Positions 22,268 to 30,335 of a DNA stretch of 64,000 nucleotides are shown one piece after another. The position numbers were made by a program, and so were the translations under genes. How positions within the stretch are numbered: the stretch's first letter is position 1; each line of letters opens with the position of its first letter. Under the pieces are notes generated by a model. The model saw only the letters and a list, made by a program, of their open reading frames with translations. It was not told the DNA's origin and did no database searches. This stretch comes from Actinomycetota bacterium (GTDB lineage: Bacteria > Actinomycetota > Actinomycetes > JACCUZ01), in the NCBI GenBank assembly GCA_030841035.1, contig JAVEDI010000083.1, positions 1-64,000 on the forward strand, written 5' to 3'.

Positions 22268-25264
22268 GTGAAACGACGGCTGCTCGTTGTGGTGGCCGCG
22301 GTCGGACTGACCGCGACCACATTCTTGCCGGTCCAAGCGGCCGACGGGTCCGATGGCCAACCGGCCCAGGACACCTCCGCTCACGGGAGGATGGCGGCAC
22401 TCGCGCGACAGCGCTACGTCGTCATCATGGACGGCGACCCGCTGGTCACGAGATTCGGCCAGGACGGGCTCGACAGCCGCAGGGCCGTGACCGCAGGTGC
22501 CGCGCTGGAGGCAGAGCAGAACACGGCACTCAAGGCCGTCGGGAAGGCCCCGAGGGACAAGACCCACAGCTACACCGTCGCGCTCAACGGTTTCGCGACC
22601 AAGCTCACTGACGCGCAGGCCGAGAAGATGCGCCACGTCAAGGGCGTGGACCGCGTCCTGCCGGACGTGCTGCGGCACCCGACCACCGACGCCAGCCCCC
22701 GGTTCCTCGGTCTGTCCGGGCCAGGAGGCGTCTGGGCGCGCACCGGCTACACCGGAGCAGGCGTGGTCGTCGGGGTCATCGACACCGGCATCTGGCCCGA
22801 GCACCCCAGCTTCGCCGACGACGGCAGCTACCCCCCGCCGGCTGCGCCGATACAGGACCTGCCGGGCAACCTGGCCTGCAACTTCGGCAACACCGCGGCC
22901 AACCCGCTGGACAAGCCGTTCACGTGCAACAACAAGCTCATCGGTGCCCGGCAGATGCTGGCGACGTACCGGGCTGTGGTGGGACAGGACCCCGACGAGT
23001 ACGACTCGGCGCGCGATGACGAAGGCCACGGCACGCACACCGCGTCGACGGCCGCCGGCGACGCCGACGTCCCGGCCAGCATCTTCGGCATCGACCGGGG
23101 CAAGGTCTCCGGCATCGCGCCGCGCGCGCAGGTCGTCGCCTACAAGGCGCTGGGCAACCTCGGGGGATTCTCCTCCGACCTCGCCGCGGCCATCGACCAG
23201 GCGGTCGATGACGGCGTCGACGTCATCAACTACTCGGTCGGCGGCGGGGCCAGCCTCACCTCCCCCGACGACATCGCCTTCCTCAACGCGGCGGACGCCG
23301 GCGTCTTCGTGGCAACCTCGGCCGGCAACGACGGCCCCGGCGACGCCACCATCGGTGGCCCCGCGTCCGTGCCGTGGATCACCACGGTGGGCGCCAGCAC
23401 CCAGCCACGGTTCTTCCAAGGCACGGTCCGTCTGGGCAACGGCCGCAGCTACCGCGGAGCTTCCATCACTGCGGGCACCGGGACGCTCCCGCTGGTCGAC
23501 GCCGCCAACGCAGGCGGCGACCTCTGCATCCCCGGAACCCTGGACCCGGCCGTGGTCACCGGCACGATGGTCCTCTGCCGCCGTGGCGCCGTCGGTCGGG
23601 CCGAGAAGAGCCTCGCGGTGCAGCAGGCCGGCGGTGCGGCCATGGTCCTGTACAACAACGACAACGTCGACAACCTGTTCACCGACAACCACTATGTGCC
23701 GTCGGTGCACCTGGACAACACACCTGGTCTCGCGGTGAAGGCCTACATCGCCCAGGCGTCGGCACCGACAGCGCGCATCATCGGCGACCAGATCTCGACC
23801 TGGGAGTCGGCGCCCTCCATGGCCGTGTTCTCCTCTCGCGGCCCCGACCCGGTGGCCGAGGACATCATCAAGCCCGACCTCACCGCACCGGGCGTGCAGA
23901 TCCTCGCCGGCGCGTCACCCACGCCGGACGTCGGACTCGGTGCTGCGGGAGAGCTGTTCCAGGCGATCGCGGGTACGTCGATGTCCAGCCCGCACGTCGC
24001 CGGCGCACTGGCCCTGGTCAAGCAGGCGCACCCGGACTGGAGCGCCGCGATGGCCAAGTCGGCCCTGATGACGACCACCTACCAGCAGGTCGTCGACAAC
24101 GACCGCAAGACGCGGGCGAACCCGTTCGCCATGGGGTCGGGGCACCTCGACCTCACGGACCGGCGCGGGGACGGCAGCCCCTTCGACCCGGGCCTGGTCT
24201 ATGACGCCGGGTTCGGTGACTACCTGGGATTCCTCTGCGACGCGGAGCCCTCGGCCTTCAACGACCCGGACGCCACCTGCGCCGACCTGGCGGCCAGCGG
24301 CGTGCCGACGCAGGCAGAGAACCTCAACTACCCGTCGATCGGGGTGTCCTCGGTGCCTGGCGCGGTCACCGTCAAGCGGACCGTGACCAACGTGGCCCCA
24401 GCAGGGCGTGGGCAGCGGCCACGTGCGGAGCGCTACCGGGCGGTCGTGAAGGCACCGGCGGGCTTCGCCGTCACGGTGTCACCGCGCGAGCTCCGGCTGC
24501 TGCCGGGGGAGCAGGCCACCTTCACCGTGACCCTCACCAACGTCAGTGCCACGATCGGCGAGTGGCGGTTCGGCTCGCTGACGTGGAGGGGCTCCGGGCA
24601 CGAGGTCTTCAGCCCGATCGCGGTCAAGGCGTCGTTGTTCGACGCCCCCGCCAGTGTCACGGGCACGGGTGCCTCGGGCTCCGTCGACATCCCGGTCAAG
24701 TTCGGCTTCACGGGGCCGTACACCGCCGCGGCTCACGGCCTGGTCCCCGCGACCGTGACCAACGACACGGTGGCGCAGGACCCGGACCAGTCGTTCGACC
24801 CGACTGACGGCTTCTCCCACGCCGTGCCCATCACGGTCACCGACGCGGCGCATCTGCGGGTGGCGATGCCGCCCGACGCGGTGCCCAACGCAGACGTCGA
24901 CCTGGACCTCTATCTCGCTGACCCCGACGGCACCATCGTGGCGCAGAGCACGAACGGCGGGACCGACGAGCAGATCGACGTACCCGATCCGGTCAACGGC
25001 ACGTGGACCCTCTACGTCCACGGGTGGCAGACGGTCACACCGACCACGACGTTCACCCTCTACGACTGGGTCATCCCGACGGCAGCAGGCGGCGGGAACC
25101 TGGCCATCACGGCCGCACCCACCTCCGCAGTCCTGGGCGCTGTTGGCACGGTGACGGCGTCGTGGACGGACGCGCCGGCTGCCTGGAACCTCGGGGCGGT
25201 GTCCCACAACCGGGACACCGGGCGGATCGGCCTGACCCTGGTGGAGGTCGACAACCGGCCGTGA
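22268..25264 (+). CDS. Secreted subtilisin-like serine protease (S8) with PA insertion
   Basis: This 998-aa exported protease has a signal peptide ending at AADG, then an I9-type propeptide (RYVVIMDGDP, SYTVALNGFATKLTDAQAEKM). The catalytic domain has Asp172 in VIDTGIWPEHPSF, His254 in DEGHGTHTAS and Ser571 in GTSMSSPHVAGAL. A PA domain is inserted between His and Ser (around AMVLYNNDNVDNLF). Beta-sandwich domains follow (VKRTVTNV, FTVTLTNVSATIGEWRFGSLTW) and then a pre-peptidase-like C-terminal domain. The arrangement resembles cucumisin-type and C5a-peptidase-like proteases. GTG 22268 was chosen for its AAAGAGG and clean signal peptide. Confidence 0.93.
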   Translation: MKRRLLVVVAAVGLTATTFLPVQAADGSDGQPAQDTSAHGRMAALARQRYVVIMDGDPLVTRFGQDGLDSRRAVTAGAALEAEQNTALKAVGKAPRDKTHSYTVALNGFATKLTDAQAEKMRHVKGVDRVLPDVLRHPTTDASPRFLGLSGPGGVWARTGYTGAGVVVGVIDTGIWPEHPSFADDGSYPPPAAPIQDLPGNLACNFGNTAANPLDKPFTCNNKLIGARQMLATYRAVVGQDPDEYDSARDDEGHGTHTASTAAGDADVPASIFGIDRGKVSGIAPRAQVVAYKALGNLGGFSSDLAAAIDQAVDDGVDVINYSVGGGASLTSPDDIAFLNAADAGVFVATSAGNDGPGDATIGGPASVPWITTVGASTQPRFFQGTVRLGNGRSYRGASITAGTGTLPLVDAANAGGDLCIPGTLDPAVVTGTMVLCRRGAVGRAEKSLAVQQAGGAAMVLYNNDNVDNLFTDNHYVPSVHLDNTPGLAVKAYIAQASAPTARIIGDQISTWESAPSMAVFSSRGPDPVAEDIIKPDLTAPGVQILAGASPTPDVGLGAAGELFQAIAGTSMSSPHVAGALALVKQAHPDWSAAMAKSALMTTTYQQVVDNDRKTRANPFAMGSGHLDLTDRRGDGSPFDPGLVYDAGFGDYLGFLCDAEPSAFNDPDATCADLAASGVPTQAENLNYPSIGVSSVPGAVTVKRTVTNVAPAGRGQRPRAERYRAVVKAPAGFAVTVSPRELRLLPGEQATFTVTLTNVSATIGEWRFGSLTWRGSGHEVFSPIAVKASLFDAPASVTGTGASGSVDIPVKFGFTGPYTAAAHGLVPATVTNDTVAQDPDQSFDPTDGFSHAVPITVTDAAHLRVAMPPDAVPNADVDLDLYLADPDGTIVAQSTNGGTDEQIDVPDPVNGTWTLYVHGWQTVTPTTTFTLYDWVIPTAAGGGNLAITAAPTSAVLGAVGTVTASWTDAPAAWNLGAVSHNRDTGRIGLTLVEVDNRP

Positions 25265-25271
25265 CCACCCT

Positions 25272-25298
25272 CGGGCGGCGGCGCTGAGCCGCCGCCCG
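25272..25298. terminator. Terminator hairpin after the protease gene
   Basis: CGGGCGGCGGC-GCTGA-GCCGCCGCCCG is a perfect 11-bp stem 8 bases after the protease stop and 19 bases from the convergent gene end, so it can serve both strands. Confidence 0.65.
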
Positions 25299-25316
25299 GG
25301 GCTTGCGGGCGGCGGC

Positions 25317-25616
25317 TCAGCCCGGGTGCTCGCACAGGAACGGGACGAGCGTCCGCCCACCCGTGTGGTAGGCGTAGTCGCGACCACCGTGGGAGAGCAC
25401 GATGCGCGAGCCGTCCGTCGGGACCTGCAGGTAGACACGGCCCCGTTCGCGGCAGCCGAGCCCGGAGTCGGGCCAGGTCACCACCGCCGCCGAGACGGTC
25501 GTGATGTCCTGGGCTGCGACGCCGAGGCGGCCTGCCAGGTCGGACCGGGCCTGGTCGACGAGCCCGTGCAGACCGGGATCGACCGGCCCGGGAGTCGAGG
25601 GGCCTGACGGTGTCAC
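25317..25616 (-). CDS. Small protein with WPDSGLGCRERGR motif (99 aa)
   Basis: A 99-aa frame from GTG 25616 contains VTWPDSGLGCRERGRVYLQVPTDG and then SHGGRDYAYHTGG and LCEHPG. A W-x-D-x-S/G-L-G-C motif followed by a Y-x-Y-H-T-G segment and a late Cys occurs in a family of small bacterial proteins without an assigned function. The two Cys residues may form a disulfide. The N-terminal 30 residues are Pro-rich then helical, and no signal peptide is clear. It is 31 bases downstream of the CYTH-CHAD gene and may be co-transcribed with it. Confidence 0.6.
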   Translation of the reverse strand: MTPSGPSTPGPVDPGLHGLVDQARSDLAGRLGVAAQDITTVSAAVVTWPDSGLGCRERGRVYLQVPTDGSRIVLSHGGRDYAYHTGGRTLVPFLCEHPG

Positions 25617-25647
25617 GCCGCCCAGGCTCTCACGCGCCGCACCCCGC

Positions 25648-27156
25648 TCAGCCCAGCCAGCGCCGCACTCCTGGCCGTGACGCCTCACGGATGGCCCCCT
25701 CGGCCGCCTGACGGGCAGCGACGCCGCGCTCCAGCTCCACCCGGTGCAGGAGGCCGAAGGTGAACCCGTTCTCGTTCGCGCCGTGCGCCGCCACGGCCAG
25801 CTCCCGCAGCAGGGCACGGGAGGTCACGCTGTCCTGGTGCTCCCCCAGCACCTCCTGGACCCTCTCCATCCGCTCGGCGAGCCGGGCGGCAGGCTTGCCC
25901 GCGACGGGCACGGCGGACTCGGCGGCGTACCTGGCCCGTTTCGCTGACTTGCGGACCTCGTGCAGGGCCTCGTCGTGCGCGGCACCGACCGTGCGGTCCG
26001 CCAGAGCCACCGCCTTGTCGACGCGTCCAACGGCCCTGCCCACCAGCCGCGGCAGCTGCGCGGCCGCCGGCTTGCGCGCCCGTCGCGTCAGGGCCGGTTG
26101 CGCGAGCATGTCCTCGAGCGCGTCCAGCAGCCGCCAGTAGCGGGGTGAGTCGAGCTCGGCCACGAGCGACGCGCGCGCCGCACGGTGGCGGGCACGCAGC
26201 TCCAGGTCGACGCGCCGGCGGACCGGACCGAGAACCAGCTCGGCGTCCTGCGCGGCCACCAGCGCGCGCAACCGGTCGACCTGCACCTCCGCGTCCCGGG
26301 CCCGCCCCAGCAGCTGCCCCAGCCACTGCAGCTCCTGGCGCAGCGGATCGGTCTGCGAGGCCTCGAGCACGGGCCGGTAGGTCGCCATCGCGCTGCGCAG
26401 CCGACGGGTCGCCACCCGCATCTTGTGCACCCCGTCCGGCTCGTCCGACCGAGCCTGAGGGTCGCGCCGGACCAGCTCCGCGACCTGCTCGCGCAGGTGC
26501 GACAGCACGACGTCACCCACACGCTGACGGTCGCGGCGCCGCGGCGTCGCGGTGGCCGAGGCGGTGTCGCCGAGCACGCGCGCCAGCTTGGACGCGTGCG
26601 CCGAGGGACGCAGCCCGCCCTCGCGCAGCCGCCGGCTGACCGCCTCGAGGATCACCCGGTCCCCGCCGAGCAGCTCGACCTCGACCTCGCGCCAGGTCGA
26701 CGCCTCCACGGCCTCGCCCGTCAGCCGCTGGCCGTGCACGACATCGTCCGCGACGACCGCGAGGGCAGCACCGTCGTCGTCGAGCAGCCGGTGCTCCGTA
26801 CGAGAGGTGCGCAGCCTGCCCACCGGGAGCAGGGCACGGTCTCGCACCAGCGCACGGACCTGCGCGAGCAACGCCTTGGGCACGATGCGCTCGCTCCTGC
26901 CCAACGGGCGCTGCACCTCGAGCCGCTCATCGGGTCCGACCGGGATCTTCAGGTGCCAGCCGGCGTCGTCACCGCCGGTCCGCCGACGCAGCGTGATCCC
27001 GTGCCTGGCGAGGCGCCCGTCGGCAGTGTCGAAGTACGTCGCCTCCAGCGCCTTGACGTCGGGCGCGCCGACATGGCAGGCCAGGCCCGAGAGGTCCGGC
27101 AGCGGCTGACCCAGTTCGGCGTCGAACTTTCGCTCTGTCTCGACAGCACTGGCCAT
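25648..27156 (-). CDS. CYTH and CHAD domain protein (polyphosphate-linked)
   Basis: This 502-aa protein begins with a CYTH triphosphate-tunnel domain: VETERKFDA carries the E-x-E-x-K signature, and TYFDTADGRLARHGITLRRR follows. The C-terminal CHAD domain is helical, with VHKMRVATRRLRSAMATYRP and HEVRKSAKRARYAAE; the conserved His and Arg residues of such helices bind polyphosphate. CYTH enzymes hydrolyse triphosphate or inorganic polyphosphate. It lies 17 bases downstream of a PPK2 gene, so the pair probably handles polyphosphate together. Confidence in the domains is high; the reaction is inferred. Confidence 0.93.
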   Translation of the reverse strand: MASAVETERKFDAELGQPLPDLSGLACHVGAPDVKALEATYFDTADGRLARHGITLRRRTGGDDAGWHLKIPVGPDERLEVQRPLGRSERIVPKALLAQVRALVRDRALLPVGRLRTSRTEHRLLDDDGAALAVVADDVVHGQRLTGEAVEASTWREVEVELLGGDRVILEAVSRRLREGGLRPSAHASKLARVLGDTASATATPRRRDRQRVGDVVLSHLREQVAELVRRDPQARSDEPDGVHKMRVATRRLRSAMATYRPVLEASQTDPLRQELQWLGQLLGRARDAEVQVDRLRALVAAQDAELVLGPVRRRVDLELRARHRAARASLVAELDSPRYWRLLDALEDMLAQPALTRRARKPAAAQLPRLVGRAVGRVDKAVALADRTVGAAHDEALHEVRKSAKRARYAAESAVPVAGKPAARLAERMERVQEVLGEHQDSVTSRALLRELAVAAHGANENGFTFGLLHRVELERGVAARQAAEGAIREASRPGVRRWLG

Positions 27157-27173
27157 GACGGGGTCTTCTGCCT

Positions 27174-28106
27174 TTACAGGTCGGGGAAGACGCGGTCGGC
27201 TCGCTCACCGTGCTCGATGACGCTCACCGCGGAGCCGACGATCCGCGAATCAGGGGTGCCCACGAGCTCATGGTCCTTCTCGTCGTAGTCGAACTGGCTG
27301 AGCACGTGACGCATGGCCTCCACCCGGCCGCGCTTCTTGTCGTTGCTCTTGATGACTGTCCAGGGCGCGTCCTCGGTGTCGGTGTAGTAGAACATCGCCT
27401 CCTTGGCCTCGGTGTACTGACCCCACAGGTCGAGAGACTGCAGGTCGGTGGGCGAGAGCTTCCACTGCCGCACCGGGTCGACCTGGCGGATGATGAAGCG
27501 CGTGTGCTGCTCGCTCTGCGACACCGAGAACCAGAGCTTGACCAGGTGGATGCCCGAGCTCGTCCACATCCGCTCGAGCAGCGGCGCCTGGCGCAGGAAG
27601 GACCGGTAGTCCTCCTCGTCGCAGTAGCCCATCACCCGCTCGACGCCGGCCCGGTTGTACCAGGAGCGGTCGAACAGCACGATCTCCCCGGCCGTCGGCA
27701 GGTGCTCGACGTACCGCTGGAAGTACCACTGGGACCGCTCGCGCTCGTTGGGCTTGCCCAGCGCCACGACACGCGCCCCGCGCGGGTTGAGATGCTCCAT
27801 GAACCGCTTGATGGTGCCGCCCTTGCCCGCGGCGTCGCGGCCCTCGAAGACGATGACCAGCCGTTCGCCGGTCTGCTTGATCCATTCCTGCAGCTTCAAC
27901 AGCTCGATCTGCAGCAGGCGCTTCTCGCGGTCGTAGTCCTGCCGGTCCATGCGCTGCGAGTAGGGATAGCCCTCCCGCCAGGTGTCCACCGGGCTGCCGT
28001 CGCGGCGCAGCAGGATCGGGTCGTCATCGGCGTCGTCGAGCACCCGGAACTGGGTCAGGTCCAGCAGCTGACGTTCGTCCGCGGACGACCGGGGCTCGGC
28101 CTGCAT
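27174..28106 (-). CDS. ppk2: Polyphosphate kinase 2 (PPK2 family)
   Basis: This 310-aa protein matches PPK2. Walker A is in VFEGRDAAGKGGTIKRF (residues about 87-102), with HLNPRGARVVAL after it. The lid and Walker B region is in IVLFDRSWYNRAGVERVMGY, and KLWFSVSQSEQHTRF follows. PPK2 enzymes transfer phosphate between polyphosphate and nucleotides. The single-domain length fits class I, but ADP versus AMP preference cannot be read safely. The ATG at 28106 has a TACAGAT -10 element 6 nt upstream. It forms a unit with the CYTH-CHAD gene. Confidence 0.93.
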   Translation of the reverse strand: MQAEPRSSADERQLLDLTQFRVLDDADDDPILLRRDGSPVDTWREGYPYSQRMDRQDYDREKRLLQIELLKLQEWIKQTGERLVIVFEGRDAAGKGGTIKRFMEHLNPRGARVVALGKPNERERSQWYFQRYVEHLPTAGEIVLFDRSWYNRAGVERVMGYCDEEDYRSFLRQAPLLERMWTSSGIHLVKLWFSVSQSEQHTRFIIRQVDPVRQWKLSPTDLQSLDLWGQYTEAKEAMFYYTDTEDAPWTVIKSNDKKRGRVEAMRHVLSQFDYDEKDHELVGTPDSRIVGSAVSVIEHGERADRVFPDL

Positions 28107-28112
28107 GACTGC

Positions 28113-28119
28113 ATCTGTA
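28113..28119 (-). promoter_or_regulatory. -10 element TACAGAT for ppk2
   Basis: TACAGAT on the minus strand ends 6 nt before ATG 28106, again the leaderless pattern. No PHO-box repeat lies beside it. Confidence 0.45.
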
Positions 28120-28206
28120 CCCGATCCGAGCCCCACCGCGCCAACCCTTGCTGGCGACTTCGGCAGATGTTCACCTGGGGACCGTGCCCGGCGGCCCCGA
28201 GCCCGC

Positions 28207-28347
28207 TCAGCTTGGCTTGCTGAACATGGCGTACAGGCCCAGCACCACCCCCACGACCAGGACCACGAACGCCGCCGAGGCCAGACCCCAACCGGCCAGG
28301 CGCCGGGCGGGTGCGAGGTCGACGAGCAGGACACTATGTGCGTCCAT
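28207..28347 (-). CDS. Small single-span membrane protein (46 aa)
   Basis: ATG 28347 opens a 46-aa frame with GGGAGG 11 nt upstream. The product has a short N-terminal amphipathic part (MDAHSVLLVDLAPARR), a strong transmembrane helix (GLASAAFVVLVVGVVLGLYAMF) and a tiny SKPS tail. I do not recognise a family. It lies between the PhoX-like gene and ppk2 on the same strand. The placement suggests a phosphate or polyphosphate link, which is context only. Confidence 0.6.
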   Translation of the reverse strand: MDAHSVLLVDLAPARRLAGWGLASAAFVVLVVGVVLGLYAMFSKPS

Positions 28348-28409
28348 CAGCTGACCGACCTCCCGTACACCCCTGGGTAGGCGAGTTCACGCGAAGTTCA
28401 ACCAGGCCG

Positions 28410-30062
28410 TCACTCGTCACGCTGGTCGCGCAGGCCGTGTCGTGATCGCGAGCCGGCGGTTCGCTGGGGCACGATCTCGGACGTCACGTTGTCTCCGTGC
28501 TGGGCGGTCCAGAAGAGCCGCCAGCCCTTCTCGAACAGCCGCGGTTGCTTGGCGCCGAGCAGCCCGCCGTCGCTCGGGTCACCGTCGGAGACGTGGATGC
28601 CGGTGATCTCGTTGTCGCCGTCGTTCTGGAACCCGGGCACCTTGGCGTCCGTCAGAGCCGAGTCGATGGTCGCCGACGCGTCCCGGCCCTCGGCCAGGAA
28701 ACGCACGGGTGGCGAGCCAGCGCGGCCGACGCTGATCACCCAACCCGAGTCGAGGGCGTTGAGCTGCGCGTGCAGCAGGTCACCGCGGTCCTCGACGACG
28801 AGCAGATGGTCCTCGTCCGCGAAGGCGAGGTTGTCGAAGCTGGTGTGCTCCGCGTCGCCCAGCGAGACGAGGCTCAGCGTGCCGGCCCCCGCTGACGGAC
28901 CGTTCTGGCGCAGCCTGAAGACACCACCCCAGCCACCGGCCTGGCCGTTGGCCGTGCTCGTCGCGTTGGTGTCGCCGGTCTCGGTGAAGAAGAACTCACC
29001 GAAGTGCGAGCCCGGACGGAAGACGCCGTTCTCCGGACGCTTGAACGCGGTTGCCTTCGCTGCCTTGGCGGCATCCAACGAGGAGAACGTCTGCGTCGCG
29101 TTGGCTGACGTGGTCTGGTGCACGGTCACCCAGCGGGTCGCGAACGAGCTGCCCAGCTTGTGCAGGTCCTCGATGTCCTGCGACATCAGGTCCGCAGCAG
29201 TGTCCATGGGGTCGCCGGACCGGCGAAGCACCTGCAGCGCCTGCAGCGTGCCGGTCGTGAGATCGCCCTTGTGGGTCGGCACGAACCGGTAGACGAAGCT
29301 GTTGGCAAGCCGCCCGTTGGTGCCGGCGACCGTCGCCCCGCCGACGTCCTCCACCATCCAGATGCTGCCGTCGGAGGCCGTCTGGATGCCCTCGTAGCCG
29401 GCCTTGCCCAGCGCCGGCAGCTCGGTGAACGTGGCGCCGGGTGAGTAGTTCACGTCGCCCGCCCAGACGCCGCCCGCGGCGCCGTTCTCCGAGGTCATGA
29501 GCAACTTGTTCGCGAACGGGTTCCATGTCGAACCGTCGAAGTCCGGCAGCAGCCCCTTCGCGTCACGGGTGGCCAGGATGGTGATCCGGTGCGCCGGGTC
29601 GGCGTCCAGGTTGACCCGGCTGACGTAGCCCGGTGTGCCACCCTCGTGGCCCTGGAAGAGGAAGTGCGTGCCGTAGTCGTAGGCCGGGTCCGGACCGTCC
29701 TGGCCGCGCAGCACCAGATAGGTGTTCTTGTCCGGCTCGGTCTTGTGCGCCTCGGCCAGGCTGGCCCCTCCGGCACCGACGACGGGCAGCAGCGGCGGAA
29801 CGTTGTCGATCGAGTCGTAACCGTAGTAGCCCACGCCGTCCTGGGGATTCTCGACCGTGTCGGACCCCTGGGCACGCGTCACCTGAGCCAGCTCGACCGA
29901 GAGGCGGTTGGGGCTGGAGAGCCCCGGCGCCTTCGGGTTGGCATGGGCGAGGCCTCTCAGCAGGGGACGGTCGCTGGCGCCCGCGGCACTCGCACCTGCG
30001 AGCGCCGCGACCGCGAGCGCGCCGGCGGTTGCGGCGGCCAGGCCCTTCGTCCTTGTGACCAT
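28410..30062 (-). CDS. Secreted DUF839 (PhoX-like) phosphatase
   Basis: This 550-aa protein begins with a signal peptide (GLAAATAGALAVAALAGASAAGA) and continues as a DUF839/PhoX-like beta-propeller. Visible segments are KLLMTSENGAAGGVWAGDV, SIWMVEDVGGATV, FGEFFFTETGDTNATS, LLVVEDRGDLL and FQNDGDNEITGIHVSDGD, rich in acidic, possibly calcium-binding loops. PhoX-type enzymes release phosphate from esters outside the cell. GGAGGACAG precedes the ATG. The N-terminus lacks a clear twin-arginine, so Sec export is more likely. It is divergent from the phospholipase C gene, consistent with joint phosphate scavenging. Confidence 0.85.
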   Translation of the reverse strand: MVTRTKGLAAATAGALAVAALAGASAAGASDRPLLRGLAHANPKAPGLSSPNRLSVELAQVTRAQGSDTVENPQDGVGYYGYDSIDNVPPLLPVVGAGGASLAEAHKTEPDKNTYLVLRGQDGPDPAYDYGTHFLFQGHEGGTPGYVSRVNLDADPAHRITILATRDAKGLLPDFDGSTWNPFANKLLMTSENGAAGGVWAGDVNYSPGATFTELPALGKAGYEGIQTASDGSIWMVEDVGGATVAGTNGRLANSFVYRFVPTHKGDLTTGTLQALQVLRRSGDPMDTAADLMSQDIEDLHKLGSSFATRWVTVHQTTSANATQTFSSLDAAKAAKATAFKRPENGVFRPGSHFGEFFFTETGDTNATSTANGQAGGWGGVFRLRQNGPSAGAGTLSLVSLGDAEHTSFDNLAFADEDHLLVVEDRGDLLHAQLNALDSGWVISVGRAGSPPVRFLAEGRDASATIDSALTDAKVPGFQNDGDNEITGIHVSDGDPSDGGLLGAKQPRLFEKGWRLFWTAQHGDNVTSEIVPQRTAGSRSRHGLRDQRDE

Positions 30063-30335
30063 CAGCTGTCCTCCGTCTCGTGCCGGCCGGTCCGGGCCGG
30101 TGCGGCCCGGCTGTCTGCGGGCCCGGACCCACCTAAATGAGGTCGCGAGACAGGAAGGGAGGGGTCATGTGTCGATCGGACGTCGCTGCGGTGAACGTCT
30201 CGCCGTGGGCACCCGACCACCCGCGCTCGTGCCCAGTCATTGCCGAAAGCTTGACCGGCGGACACCTGCTGTCAACGTTGCGGGACTAACTTCCAGCGGC
30301 CAGTCCCCAGCAGCAACTCGAGAGAGGCTTTCGCC

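Noticed and set aside
30180..30200. PHO box for the PhoX-like gene
   Set aside because: Only one GTTCACC unit is present on the minus strand. The adjacent 11-bp positions do not repeat it, in contrast to the pstS site.
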